This document shows, in pieces, positions 35,524 to 46,373 of a DNA stretch of 64,000 nucleotides. A program made the position numbers and the translations under genes. Every line of letters starts with the position of its first letter. Position 1 is the first letter of the stretch. The notes under the pieces were generated by a model. The model saw only the letters and a list, made by a program, of their open reading frames with translations, was not told the origin of the DNA and made no database searches. Source of the DNA: Rosellinia necatrix (lineage: Eukaryota; Ascomycota; Sordariomycetes; Xylariales; Xylariaceae); contig JAGYVD010000003.1 of assembly GCA_021209875.1 (NCBI GenBank), positions 5,456,001 to 5,520,000 of the forward strand, in the 5' to 3' direction.

Positions 35524-37317
35524 TTAGGAAGACCTGGTAATTGGTTCTTTAGTCGGTAGAACAGCTGTAGCATCTTCTGATTTTATATCCTCTGACCCTG
35601 ATTGAGCCCGCAATGCTACATCGTCACTCTCAGCCTGCTCCTTTTCTGTGACCGTAGCCTCATTCTTAATGTCTCCTCTCATAGAGCCCCAACGAGTACA
35701 TATTGCGCCGACGGACGACGAGGCACTCAAAGCCAACGAGACATATAACGTTAGGAGCAGAGACTTGCTATAGCTCTGTCTTGCCGCGGCCTGCTCATCA
35801 GGCGGGAAGGCGGAGAGGAAATTCCCGGCTCCCGACCCCGCAATGTCGGAGAGATCCGTATCGGGGGAGGTCAGTGAGATACGCCGGCGCAGCTCGCCTT
35901 GGAAGATACTTTGGGCCACCGCGACGAAGATTGATGCACTCAGATTTTGCAGCAAGGTGATCAGAGTCACACCAATCGGTACATCTATGGTGTCGAGCAC
36001 TGTCTGGACAACGTAACTAGGCTGACCAAACCCAAACCCAACTCCGAAACCATATAGGAGCTGGTAGCCGATGATGTGGGCGGTATTAGAACTCAAGTCG
36101 AGGGTTGTGAGCAGAGCGGACCCGGCTATGGCGAGAACAGAACCAATGATCATGCCTGGGTTGTAATAACCGATGGCACTCGTAAGACCGCCAGCGATTA
36201 CCGAACTCACAACGTAACCAGCTATGAGGGGAATGAGCAGAATGCCGGATGATAAAGCCGAATAGCCGCGCAAAGCTTGAAACCAGACCGGAAGATATAG
36301 GACTGCGACATAGACGCCGCCTGTGATGCCGACGGCATAGCCTGCGGCAAACCAGATGTCGCGGTTCTTAGCTACAGCCGGCGGTATTGTGTTCGCTTTG
36401 CCAAGAAACGAGGTTGTCTGCGTGATAAAGAAGACGATTGCCAACACTCCGAACACTACTAGTAGTGCGATGATGCGTCTGTCGTTCCAGGGATAGGTAG
36501 ATCCCCCCCATTGAAGGGCGATCAAGAGGGAAATCAGGGAAGCAACAAGAGACACCGTACCCGGAACGTCGAGCTCGGAGAGTTTTCCGAGGGCCGTTGT
36601 GGATTGGTTGGTAAGGTCGCGTGGGGGTAATTTCACGAGAAAGGCGCATACTACGATTGTCACGGCGCCGAGCGGGAGGTTGATGCCAAAACACCACCTC
36701 CACGTAGCTCGATCTGTCAATGCGCCGCCGAGGAATGGGCCGATGATGGCTGCTAAGCCGAATACGCCCGACATGATTCCAAGATAGCTGGCACGTTGCG
36801 ATAGTGGGATGAGCTTAGTTGTGATCAGTACGCCGCCGGAGAAAATGCCAGCAGCGCCGAGCCCAGCTATGGCCCTCCCGACGATGAGGGCGATAGAGTT
36901 GGGCGCTACTGTGCAAATCAAGGATCCGATCTCGAACAATCCGATTGCCGACAAGTACACAAGTTTGATAGAGAACAAGGAATACAGCTTTCCGTAGAAT
37001 AGCTGGAGGCTACTGAGCGTCAAGAGATACGCATTAGACCACCATGATATATCCGCTAATGCACCGAATTCATCGCTAATGACTGGAGTTGCGGTAGCCA
37101 GGATTGTTTGATCCTAAGATCTAGGTTAGACGTTTCGATCAACGACGCGAAATCCCCGACTCAAAAAGGGGGCAAGCGCTAGGGATAGAGAAAACCGAGA
37201 GCTTTGCCATACCATGCCGGTGAGAAACACAGCCAGACAGAGACCGGTCATAATCAAGGACAGCCGGCGAGCGCCTGGCTGGTTGAGGGACTCGGTAGCC
37301 GTTTGCTGCGACGACAT
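35524..37317 (-). CDS. DHA14-type MFS exporter
   Basis: Two exons (37317-37213 and 37113-35524) give 564 aa in a clean frame. The first helix lies in the short first exon (LSLIMTGLCLAVFLTGM), and the second exon opens with DQTILATATPVI, the family's helix-1 end. Other landmarks are WWSNAYLLTLSSLQLFYGKLY, GLGAAGIFSGGVL, GVFGLAAIIGPFLGGALTD, TWRWCFGINLPLG and YQLLYGFGVGFGFGQP. About 14 helices are expected, followed by an acidic cytosolic tail. It pumps small molecules out of the cell in exchange for protons, and relatives export fungal toxins (GliA, AflT, Tri12 type). It is related to the exporter at 16-18 kb. It is divergently arranged with the GliT-like gene, about 930 bases apart, so the two may share a promoter. 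Confidence 0.9.
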
Positions 37318-38244
37318 GACTTTTCATGCCTATGGCCGGAGGTCGGGTTGAAGACGGTCTGGCTCCGAAGAGAACACAAATCCCCCACTCTGCCGCACTT
37401 TGTGGGATGAGGCTCAATTCGCAAACTCCCTTAGCAGTACACAGCTTAGCAGTATAAAGGGGGGAGAGGAACCGGGTGATAGAAGTGGGCGGTGGAGCAG
37501 CTAGGGAAAAGATCCCATGCATGGCTTCGACCACATTGCACAGTGCCGGTTCCTTTATGCAGGCCAGCGGAATGTGTGTTACCCGGCATGGGGTATGATA
37601 GGTGATAGGTAGGGTAGCATGAAGGATGGAGGGGACACGCGCATGGCATCTTATGATCAATCATACGCATCGCTATCCGTGCTGCAACGGCGTTGTTCGC
37701 TAATACGATATACGACCCAAACTGTCGAACTTGCAATCTCAGCGGATGGTTTTATTTTATTCTGTTTCATCTTGTTTTACTCTCTTTTGTTGCTAAACGG
37801 GGAAAACGGGGAAAACGAGCGGTCGCACAGCCGCACGGCCTGTCACAATCAAACTTATACTTTAGGCTGCATGGAACGTTGTCTTGTTTGTGTGCCTACA
37901 TATTGATGTAAGTGTGTACTTATAGGCACCTGCACCTGCACTGAGTGGCCTACATGAAACATATAGTACTACCTAAGGTTACTTAGGTACCTGACATCAA
38001 TTAGTTAACTGCCTTTGTAGAGGCAACCGCCTATGTAGGACCTTCTTCAGGTAGGTGCCTAATGACAATAAGGGATGCGATCAGACACGAGTGATTATGT
38101 AACCTGGCCTTTCATCTGATATCAAAACCATAGACGGAACCTTCATCTTTTTGACTTGATCTCATTACTCTTGCCCATACCCCCATTTTGAGCTGACTGT
38201 TTACCCTACCTAGCCCTACCTCTTGCATCATAATCCCTACCAAA
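37318..38244. promoter_or_regulatory. Divergent promoter between exporter and oxidoreductase
   Basis: This 927-base region separates two genes that point away from each other, so both promoters must lie here. It has AGGT/ACCT-rich palindromic stretches (37975-38060). No specific operator was identified. Confidence 0.5.
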
Positions 38245-39270
38245 ATGACCGACTTTATTGACGTGGCAGTCATCGGGGGTGGTCCGGCTGGCCTCACGGC
38301 CGCTGCCACGCTCGCCCGCCAACTACACACAGCTGTCGTCTTTGATTCCAAGTCCTATAGGAACGCCAAGGCTTCGCACATGCACATGGTCCCGGGCTGG
38401 GAGAACAAGAACCCCCAGGAATTTCGCTCCCTAGCCAAATCCGATATCCTCTCGACCTACTCGTCTATCCAATTTGCCGATGTCGCCGTCGCCAAGATCG
38501 AGAAGAAGGGCGACGCGCACTTTGTTCTCTGGGATGCTGACGGCAAGGAATGGGCCTTTCGTAAAGTTATTCTAGCTGTTGGTTCGTCCGATACCTATCC
38601 TGCTATAGAGGGATATGCCGAGCTATGGACGAAGCGCATGTGAGTCAGCCAACAAGCAGCCACTATCCCCGAACGGGGCGTAGAACGCTAACGTAGAACG
38701 CCCCCCCCCTCCCAAGTTTCCATTGTCTATTCTGTCACGGCTATGAGGATAGAGGGGCGACGTCTGTTGGCGTCTTGGGCGTCTTCCCGGTCGTCATCGC
38801 CCCGCTGGTCATTCACATGGCGGAGAACGCGGCGCAGCTGAGCGACACCGTCACCATCTACACGCAGGGCAACGAGGAGCTCACGGCCCAGCTGGGCCCC
38901 GTGGCGGGCTCCAAGTTCAAGATCGAGCCGCGCGAGATCAGGCGGCTAGTGGACGACCAGGCCACCGGCTCAGTCACGGTCGAGTTCGCCGACGGGACCC
39001 GGAAGGCGGAGAGGTTCCTGGTGCACAACCCCCCTCACGAGCGTCCAGGGTCCGTTCGTCGCGCAGCTCGGCATCGCCCTGACCCCCATGGGCGACGTCC
39101 AGGCCGACGCGCCCGCCCACCAGACCAGCGTCCGCGGCGTCTTCGCCGCCGGCGACTGCATCACCCCCTACAAGGTCATCCCCGGCGCCATCTCCAGCGG
39201 CTGCAATGCCGCGGTGGCCGCCAGCACCCAGCTGCAGGCGGAGAAATACGGGCAGACCCCCATGTTCTAG
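38245..39270 (+). CDS. GliT-like FAD dithiol oxidoreductase, one-base frameshift
   Basis: Two exons (38245-38639, 38717-39270) give about 315 aa if one extra base is discounted. The N-terminus has the FAD motif VIGGGPAGLTAA (residues 9-20). The junction creates IFHCLFCHGYED with the redox pair Cys135-x-x-Cys138, as in thioredoxin-reductase-like enzymes such as GliT that form disulfides in small molecules. The C-terminal FAD motif is GVFAAGDC. In exon 2, the frame of KAERFLVHNP and that of SVQGPFVAQLGI differ by one base at the C6 run 39029-39034. One C fewer restores HNPLTSVQGPF, which fits the family, so this is an indel artefact or a recent inactivation. It could also be a general NAD(P)H-disulfide oxidoreductase; the substrate is unknown. 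Confidence 0.83.
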
Positions 39271-40377
39271 ATTAGAAGGGGGAGGGTGGGGGGGGGAAGG
39301 GCAAAGTAGGCTACGACGTCCTCAGAGAGAGGAAGGGGAGAGGATTCTTGTACGCTAAGCGTCGCGGTTGTGCGACGCGCCCCGTTTGATGGGACTTTTT
39401 TAGGTGCTACCTGAATTTGAGACAACGAAAGACGTTTGCTTGGACGCCGTTTGCTCTACATGCCAATCATGTGTGAAATGTTAGTTATCATTCCCGCGCT
39501 ATTCTGCGGCGCATCGGTAGGCGGCATAATATTGTCGCACACACCCCTCTCTATGGGATTATAGTTTGCAGATGTTGGAAGATGACCTTCATGCCGGCGA
39601 GAGGCGCTGGTGTTACAGTAATTCCCCAAATTCTGCATCAAACGGCAAAGGGCTTCTTACACAGGTGCCGGACGGTGATAGCCTTTGCTTAGGTGGCTGC
39701 ATTACGAAGTACTCGTACACGGAAGAATATCCCCTATTCATCTATCGCGTTCGTCGCGGAGGGATAGTATGCCCGCCTACCCTGCCCTTCTTAAGCCTCT
39801 TCCCACTTACTACCCGAGACATTGGCCAATGAATCATGGAGATTGTTACATCATGTAGTATTAGAAAGAAGATTTGGCATGAATTTCTGTTAGTAGAAAG
39901 TAGTATTAAGCGTTGCTTATTTGGCAGGGATTCACTCAACGCTTGCTCTCATCTGGAGTCGATTTAGGGAGTTGACGATCCAGGCCGATAGTTGAAGTTG
40001 ATTGGTTCCTCGTCAAGGTTGTGAGTGTCATGATTCTCTCGACCCCATGCGAGGCAGGTTGGCGCTGGTTGGTATAGTGTGTCAGACGAATGCGTGTGTC
40101 ATCGTAGTCCTTTCCTTGGCTATGCTGAGAGCTTATAGCATATCTATCATGATAAATAGGAATAGTCTTGATTCGATAATGCAGCATTATAAATACTAGC
40201 GTTACTCCAGTTCAAAATCATAACATCTTAGCCATCAATATCTTGACCTAGCCTACGAGCATACTACCCTTCAAAATTCATCTCTAAGTGACACTAGCCT
40301 TCAAAAACAAATCAAGGTACGCTACTTGCCAGAAAATGCCAAGGTGTCTACTCAACGTATGATTACAGCTCATCACG
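39271..40377. other. Intergenic, no gene seen
   Basis: It holds the 3' flank of the oxidoreductase and the promoter of the 43-aa peptide gene. Nothing else was recognised. Confidence 0.4.
40188..40195 (+). promoter_or_regulatory. TATA box candidate
   Basis: TATAAATA lies about 183 bases before the ATG at 40378. Confidence 0.4.
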
Positions 40378-40509
40378 ATGCGTTTCTTCGCTGCCATCGT
40401 ATTCCTCGCCGCAGCTGTTATGGCAGCCCCCAACCCAAACCCTGAACCTCTGCCCAACCCGGCCCCCGAGCCCGATAATATCGTGGAGCCCAAGGCCTGT
40501 TGTCTATGA
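40378..40509 (+). CDS. 43-aa secreted Pro-rich peptide
   Basis: A short frame begins with a clear signal peptide (MRFFAAIVFLAAAVMA, then APNPNP). The mature part is about 26 residues of Pro/Asn/Glu repeats (PNPNPEPLPNPAPEP) ending in KACCL. There is no dibasic processing site and no CaaX box at the required position, so it is neither a typical RiPP precursor nor an a-factor-type pheromone. Such tiny alanine-leader, Pro-Glu-rich secreted peptides are common and mostly uncharacterised in fungi. An intron near the 3' end could extend it. Confidence 0.5.
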   Translation: MRFFAAIVFLAAAVMAAPNPNPEPLPNPAPEPDNIVEPKACCL

Positions 40510-42307
40510 TGGATGTGATGCAAAATCTCTAGGAAATACGACGGACCGTTAGGCGATCGACCGTGAGAAAGGGAGGGTTTCTGGTGGGATTTCACAATTT
40601 GTATGGAGGAAATCAAATTAGTGCTAGTATGAGGAATACTGTTACATTTTCATGTTGTTTCCTTACTTCTTTTGACCTTTCTCCTTCGTTTTACATTAGC
40701 AACCTGAGCCTACCAAAAAAAAAAAATTGATTATTCATTGCACATGCCATCCAAATTGTAGCATTACCAATAATCAAGGAGGCACAAAGTTAGCGTAGGC
40801 ACACTACATTGATAGCTGCTCTCTTTGTACGGGATAATAGACCTAAAGCAAGCCTCTATTGCAACAAACTATTTATGTAGGGCATGGCGGTTTATCTGAT
40901 CGAAATATAACAGCATAAGAAATTTCAAGGCAATTGACTACTAACTGCGTATGTCTAACATATGTATGCCAAGTGATTTTATAATCGGCCATACCTCCAT
41001 CTAGAATTAGCTAATGCATTTCCCTCCCACGAAACGCCACATACCACCTACTCCACTTCACCAGGCGGCATCGTTGAGGTCTCGCGTCTCGCTTAGAGCC
41101 AGAGTTGTGCCTCACCGGACCTATTTTCAATCCGTCTTACATTCTCGACTCCAACCCCGATTTAAGTTGACCGGTCGAAGGTCTGCGGAAGGCCACTTCA
41201 CTCGGCTTGTAACGCTATCGTCCCGCCACTTGGGGGATGTTTATCTTCCTTCAAAACCCGTGCCCCTGCCCGCTTTTAGGGCTTCGGGAGTGGCGGCTTG
41301 TCGTGTTTAGTTGCTTCGGCAGATATTCACCTCGTGATGGCTATGTGATGCAGAGCACCAATAAGGCTTGATGTAGTGTGCAACGGGATGCCATTTCGGT
41401 GTCCGAAGAGTCGTTGAAGAAGAGAGGGGCGGGCAGGGCGACGCTCTGTGGCTGTGGCCGGGTCGCAACGTATCATTTGCTGACCGGACTGTTGATGCTG
41501 TGTGATACCACTCGACAGTGCATACATATATGTAAGGGTCGTCGATGGAGCGCTTAGTTACAAGAAGATCTTGTTTTGATCACGAAGTTGTCCTTGGGGT
41601 CGCGGGTAGGTCTTAGGCAACCCGTCTTGGCTAATACCTCCCAGTTCCTACGTAGGTGGCAGCCCTTGGGCTTGGGTGGTAGTGCGGCTGTGATTCTTCG
41701 CAGGTTTTGCGTACTAAGCTGCCTACTCGGGTAGTCATCACAACATTATGTATGTTGTTATTTGACCTTTCGTTTGCAGCCGTTGTCTTTTTAGTGACGT
41801 GCATTCGCCAGCATTCGTTAGCCTGCCAAGCCGGATCATGTCCCCTCCAAAATCTCCACCCACCGTGCATACATGTGTACTACGATGTATGTAGATTCTG
41901 ACGGCCAAAGTTGGGATAGAGAGCTCCACAGACGTCTATAGACACAAGTGGAGGTATTGATGTTGTAGTGGGGGTAGCAGTCCAGTGGGGTTTCGTAGTC
42001 TCTTCTCTTATACCTAACGAAGGTGGGTAGCTGGTAATTGGGCACTGTACATACCGGGGCCGGGTCTAGATTGCTTTTTTGGGCGGCCCCCACTACATGC
42101 GCTAGGACTAACACAGTGCACTTAAGAACTGCCGCATCTGTGGGGTGGTAGTGCTCCACCTGGCATCAAATGGGATCTAGTTCTGATCTGGTCTGCAGAG
42201 AAAGCTCAAGCGGACTCTCTCCATCCTTGCTACACTACATTTATCGGCAATGTCACCAACCGTCGGGCTGCCGGCCCCATCCTTCATCCACGGCGAAATG
42301 TTCCGGA
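40510..42307. other. Intergenic, no gene seen
   Basis: An A run (about 40716-40727) is present. No coding frame could be supported. Confidence 0.4.
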
Positions 42308-43194
42308 TCACAGCTTGTACTCGCGAGCCTTACCAAGCCAAGGTAGGATCGTCTTGCCTTCGGTGTAATTGCCGCCTTTCGGCCTCCACATAATCCCAAT
42401 AGGGTGGGATTGCATGTCGCGAACCAACTCAAGCCAGTCAGCACTGGGCTTCTCGCGCTGGAACGTGAGCGTCGGATACTCGATCATCGCGAAGCCATAC
42501 TTCAGGTATATCGAAGCTGCGAGCGAGGATGCCTCGAGGTAGGCTTCCATGCCGAGATCATCGATAACGCCCACCCAGTAATCCATCACCGCCTCCGAAG
42601 CCCCCTTACGACGATACTCGGGCAACACCCACAGCCCGTGCCCATCTGCCCCGTATGGCGCGTGCACGCCGTTAGTCAGCCTATATGCACACAAACACCA
42701 GCCCGGGGAATTGGTGTAGTAGTTCTCGACTTACAAGCGTGGGCCGTTCCCATCATCTTCGGACGCCAGCTCCACATCTGGGTGTAGAGCTCTCTGCGCA
42801 GACGATAGCGCTCGGATCCGCGTTCAAAATCAGGCCCTGGAAGGTTCAGGTCTTCCACGTCGGCCTGGGGCACGTGCGCCCGAAATGGATTCTCCCGGTG
42901 CAACGTCCAGATACCACCTCCGACGATGCGGTCGAGGCCTCGACTCTCTCGCTCCGGATCTTCCACCTTGACCCATTCTTGGCTGGTGTTCGATCGTGCC
43001 TCAGCCAAGTAATGTCGCTTAGCGGCTTCGAACGCCGCCTCCTCTATCTGACCACCAGTTCCGATCCCGACAAAGGTCAATTGGCCGATGGCCTGCAGTG
43101 GCGTCTTCCAGGAATCCCAGTAAGTAGCAAATAGGCTATCCCAGTCCTTGTCGAAGTCTACAAGCGTGACGATATACTTTGGGGGTTGAGCCAT
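42308..43194 (-). CDS. GNAT-family N-acetyltransferase
   Basis: Two exons (43194-42735 and 42645-42308) give 265 aa. The acetyl-CoA site reads GLWVLPEYRRKGASEAVMDY, matching GNAT motif A (V-x-P-x-x-R-x-x-G). It is followed by LGMEAYLEASSLAASIYLKYGF, the usual motif B. GNAT enzymes transfer an acetyl group to an amine; the substrate is unknown. The acceptor at 42646 was chosen because it makes the frames meet (TAHA-YGHGLWVLP); the nearer acceptor after CATATAG puts the second exon out of frame. The N-terminal half is family-specific and carries no signal peptide. The left neighbour is intergenic, the right neighbour is a membrane protein on the same strand. Confidence 0.82.
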
Positions 43195-43393
43195 TGCGCA
43201 ATGATTATTGATGTTACAGCGCGCTAAGCCGCGGACTATCCTGCTGGGTATACATCTTGGCCCGTGAAATGACGTTCTTCGGCACTGGGATACCAGCTAT
43301 ATTTATACACGCCATGCACTCCTTACCACCCAGCTCCTGCTTATCCCAGCGGAAACCCCCAACGATGCGTTACGTCTTTGCGCCATGTTCCTT

Positions 43394-44675
43394 CTAGGGC
43401 TCATCAGCCTCCACCATGTGTGTCTGTGAGTCGCTTAACTGCTTTTGCGACGGGTTAGATGGTGACTTATCCATACTGTCTAGCGCGTAATCTGCATCTT
43501 TATGAACGTTCCCAGATTTCTCAGAACCGCTCTTCTTAGTGTGCCAGGATCCGGTGATACCGGACATAGTACTTAGACGTTGGAAGAAAGCCTGTAAACG
43601 AATATCCTTTGCTAACATGCTCAGGGTAGGGAGACAGGCGGCAATGGCCGCTAAAGCAACCTCAAGCAAGCTCCACCACAGCAGTGTCGTTACAGTTTCT
43701 AGGTCAACTCGTCAGTACATTCACAAGTGCATGATACGACACGGTAGCAGAATAGACCATACGGTTGATATCATATCCAGCCCCATAGCCCGCGTATAAA
43801 ACAGTCAAGTGAATTGCAGCCCGAGCGGCCGATGCCGATATAGAAGTCAAACCAACAAGGAATACGCCAGTGATGGCAAGTTTCTTCTGTCGAGACATAC
43901 TCAAGGTCCATATCTTTTTGCTATAATTAGCGACACGTGTATTCGACAGGTATGTCTGTATATGCAAGGCTCACCGAAGGTAGAGGTAGAAGAAGGATAA
44001 TAAGATCCAGTATGAGATCGGATATTACAAGTGCTGCTTCTGGTGTACTCGCGTCGCATCCAGCCTCCAGAAGGACTTGCAGAGGCGCCCAGTGCAATTC
44101 AACAGCTTTTCCGCACCCAAAGATGAGTCCGCCGATCAGGAAACCCGCAGACCACAGGATGACTATCCCCAAAACTATCCAAGATGCCCAATCAAATGGG
44201 GAACCTTTGTGCCCAACGAAGATACGGCGGCAGAAGAGTACGATGCTGGCTTTGACGAATACATATGCGAAGGCCAAGAGAAACTGTACTGCGAACTGGA
44301 TCTGTGTCCACACTGTCAGCGTCGGGCATTCGCGAATGGCTCTGTGCTCAAACTCGCCTTGGCTTCTAGCACGTAGGCATCAATGAAAAGTCCGTAGGCC
44401 TCTGAAGCCTGTGTGCCGCTAGGAACGGGGGTCGGATAACCCATAATCCCAAGACGCTCTCCGGCAATGAAGCATGCCCCGATCCCAGCGATAAATATGC
44501 TTCCAATTGCACTGCACCAATCATCGATACCAAATGGTGCCTTCTGAATGACACGGACGTGGAATCGGAGCGCAGCCAAGCCCAGGCATACCAAAGGCAG
44601 TACGATACCTGCAGCAAGGACATCGCCCGGTGAAACAAACGCAAAGGGGAGTTGGATCCAGTCGATTGACGCCAT
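43394..44675 (-). CDS. PTH11/rhodopsin-like seven-helix membrane protein
   Basis: Four exons (44675-44354, 44312-43975, 43913-43763, 43698-43394) join in phase to give 371 aa. Hydrophobic helices are spaced as in the fungal rhodopsin-like domain family (PTH11-related). Landmarks are RFHVRVIQKAPFGIDDW after helix 1, FVKASIVLFCRRIF at helix 4, and PLPSIWTLSMSRQKKLAITGVFLVG, the conserved loop before helix 6. The C-terminal 80 residues are polar, Ser/Lys-rich and cytosolic. No CFEM domain is present. PTH11-type receptors sense surfaces and ligands, and many relatives are uncharacterised. No N-terminal signal peptide is seen, and the first helix acts as a signal anchor. Confidence 0.82.
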
Positions 44676-45333
44676 GTTGGCTTGAGAACCGGGTCAAATA
44701 AATATCTAGTGATGACTGAAGATACACCAAGGTTGGCGAAGACTGCCTCGTAAACTTGACTTATTACATTCAGCTACCATTTCGTACGAGATATATGCTC
44801 TGATTCTAAAGGATGGCGCCATTTTTGGAGCTTGTAGGAGGCGTCAACTGAAAATCCAACTGAGGTCTCGCAGTCCGGAGAGCGCCAGAGATCGCACCTG
44901 GAGACGACCCAGCATGAACTTCGATGAACTAGAGGAAGGTCACAGCGGGGCATGCTAGTACCCCTGCATCCTAAGTTTCCATTTTGGAACTATAACGCTG
45001 GACACCGATACGACATTACGAGCGATGAAGAGCTGACACAGTTCTTCTAGCACCATGTCGCACGGATGTAACACCGATCTCCAACCGCCGCTTCTCCGTT
45101 AAGATGCTACAGCCGTCCAGAGGTTGAGGTGGCGCAGAGATATAAACCAAAAGCTTACTAAGTCATGCCGGTATAGTGCCGCGGAGTATGCACCCGCTGC
45201 TGAACAGCTAAGTCTATGTTGGGCAAGAAGGGGTAGGTGGCTGGTCCCCTCATCGCGTGTTTCTCGCGGATTTCTGAATGAAGTCGGGCAAGACACCCCA
45301 TTGAAGGATTTCTTTGAACTCACTTTTCTTACC
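44676..45333. promoter_or_regulatory. Divergent promoter of the PTH11-like and UstYa-like genes
   Basis: About 660 bases separate two genes that point apart. TATAAACC at 45141-45148 is a TATA candidate for the plus-strand gene, 193 bases before its ATG. Confidence 0.45.
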
Positions 45334-46373
45334 ATGGCTTCTGATAGAGATACCCAAGCGTACCGTCTCCTAGATTCTGACGAGGATGATGGAAAGACCA
45401 AGATACCGCTACGGCGTGTATACGACGACCGAAGATGGTTACCGAAGTGGGATAATTTATCACGAGTCACAATTTCCCTTCTCAGCTTAGCCATGGTACT
45501 ATCGATCCTTCTTGGCTTTGGTGTTGGATGTCTATATGGCAGGAATAGATCTCTGCCCGCATTCTCACCTTATAGTAAGTTTGAAGAGAATGTATAGAAC
45601 ATACAACAAACCGAACTAACTACATCGCTAGTGAAGCTTGCATATAACCAAGAAGAGACATTATGGTGGAACACACTCTACAGTGATGAAGCAGCTACCG
45701 ACATAGAGCTGAACAGGCTCTGGGATACTCAGATCCCCTGGGAGAGCGGCATCATCGCCCTCCCCAACGACGAGGCGCGAAAGATGGGCCTTCCAGAGTC
45801 CCAACCGTTCCCTTGGGATTCCAGCAAGAAAAGCCTATACATAATCAACGCGCATCATCTTCTACACTGCGTCGTAAGCCCCCCCCTTCGCGTGTCCGCG
45901 CTCTCACCGAAGCAAGATGGGAATACTAATCCGTGTCCGGTGTTAATTCTTTTTTTTTTTTTCCCCAGAGAAACCTGTACATCTCGATCCACCAATACCG
46001 CACCAACCTGACGCAGACGGTCAACCACCCGCACATCCTGCACTGCCTCGACACGCTGCGGGTCGAGGTCATGTGCGCCGCGGACGACACGCCGCGCTAC
46101 GTGCCCCTGAACGACGCGGCGCCGGGCGGGTTCCGCCCCGGCGACGGCCAGCCGCGGAAGTGCCGCGACTGGGGGCGGGTGCAGCGCTTCGTCGAGGCGC
46201 ACGACCCCTGCTACCGGTACCTGAACCCCGGTGACGACAAGACCTCGAACCTCGAGCGCTTCAAGTTCTGCCCCGAGGCGTCCGGGTACTTGCCCAAGAT
46301 CAGGAAGTACTTCGGGTATGATGGCGACTGGGTCCCCATGCCGCAGGAGGGCCCTAGGGAGCTCGTGTGGTGA
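45334..46373 (+). CDS. UstYa-like (DUF3328) protein
   Basis: Exons 45334-45574, 45632-45873 and 45969-46373 give 295 aa. The start at 45334 sits in ACCATGG. A single membrane anchor spans about residues 45-69 with an N-terminal cytosolic tail. The family's two HxxHC motifs are both present: H156-L-L-H159-C160 and H183-I-L-H186-C187; an intron falls just after the first. The order of tail, membrane helix and two HxxHC motifs is that of UstYa proteins, which oxidise or cyclise peptides in ustiloxin-type RiPP pathways and modify other secondary metabolites. C-terminal region includes FVEAHDPCYRYLNP. No RiPP precursor with dibasic-flanked repeats was seen nearby. The acceptor of intron 2 follows a T12 tract. 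Confidence 0.88.

Noticed and set aside
40378..40509. The 43-aa peptide as an a-factor pheromone or RiPP precursor
   Set aside because: The end KACCL has no Cys at the fourth position from the end, and there are no repeats or dibasic sites.
42660..42694. Acceptor after CATATAG in the GNAT gene
   Set aside because: It leaves the second exon out of frame; the acceptor at 42646 restores the frame and keeps motif A.
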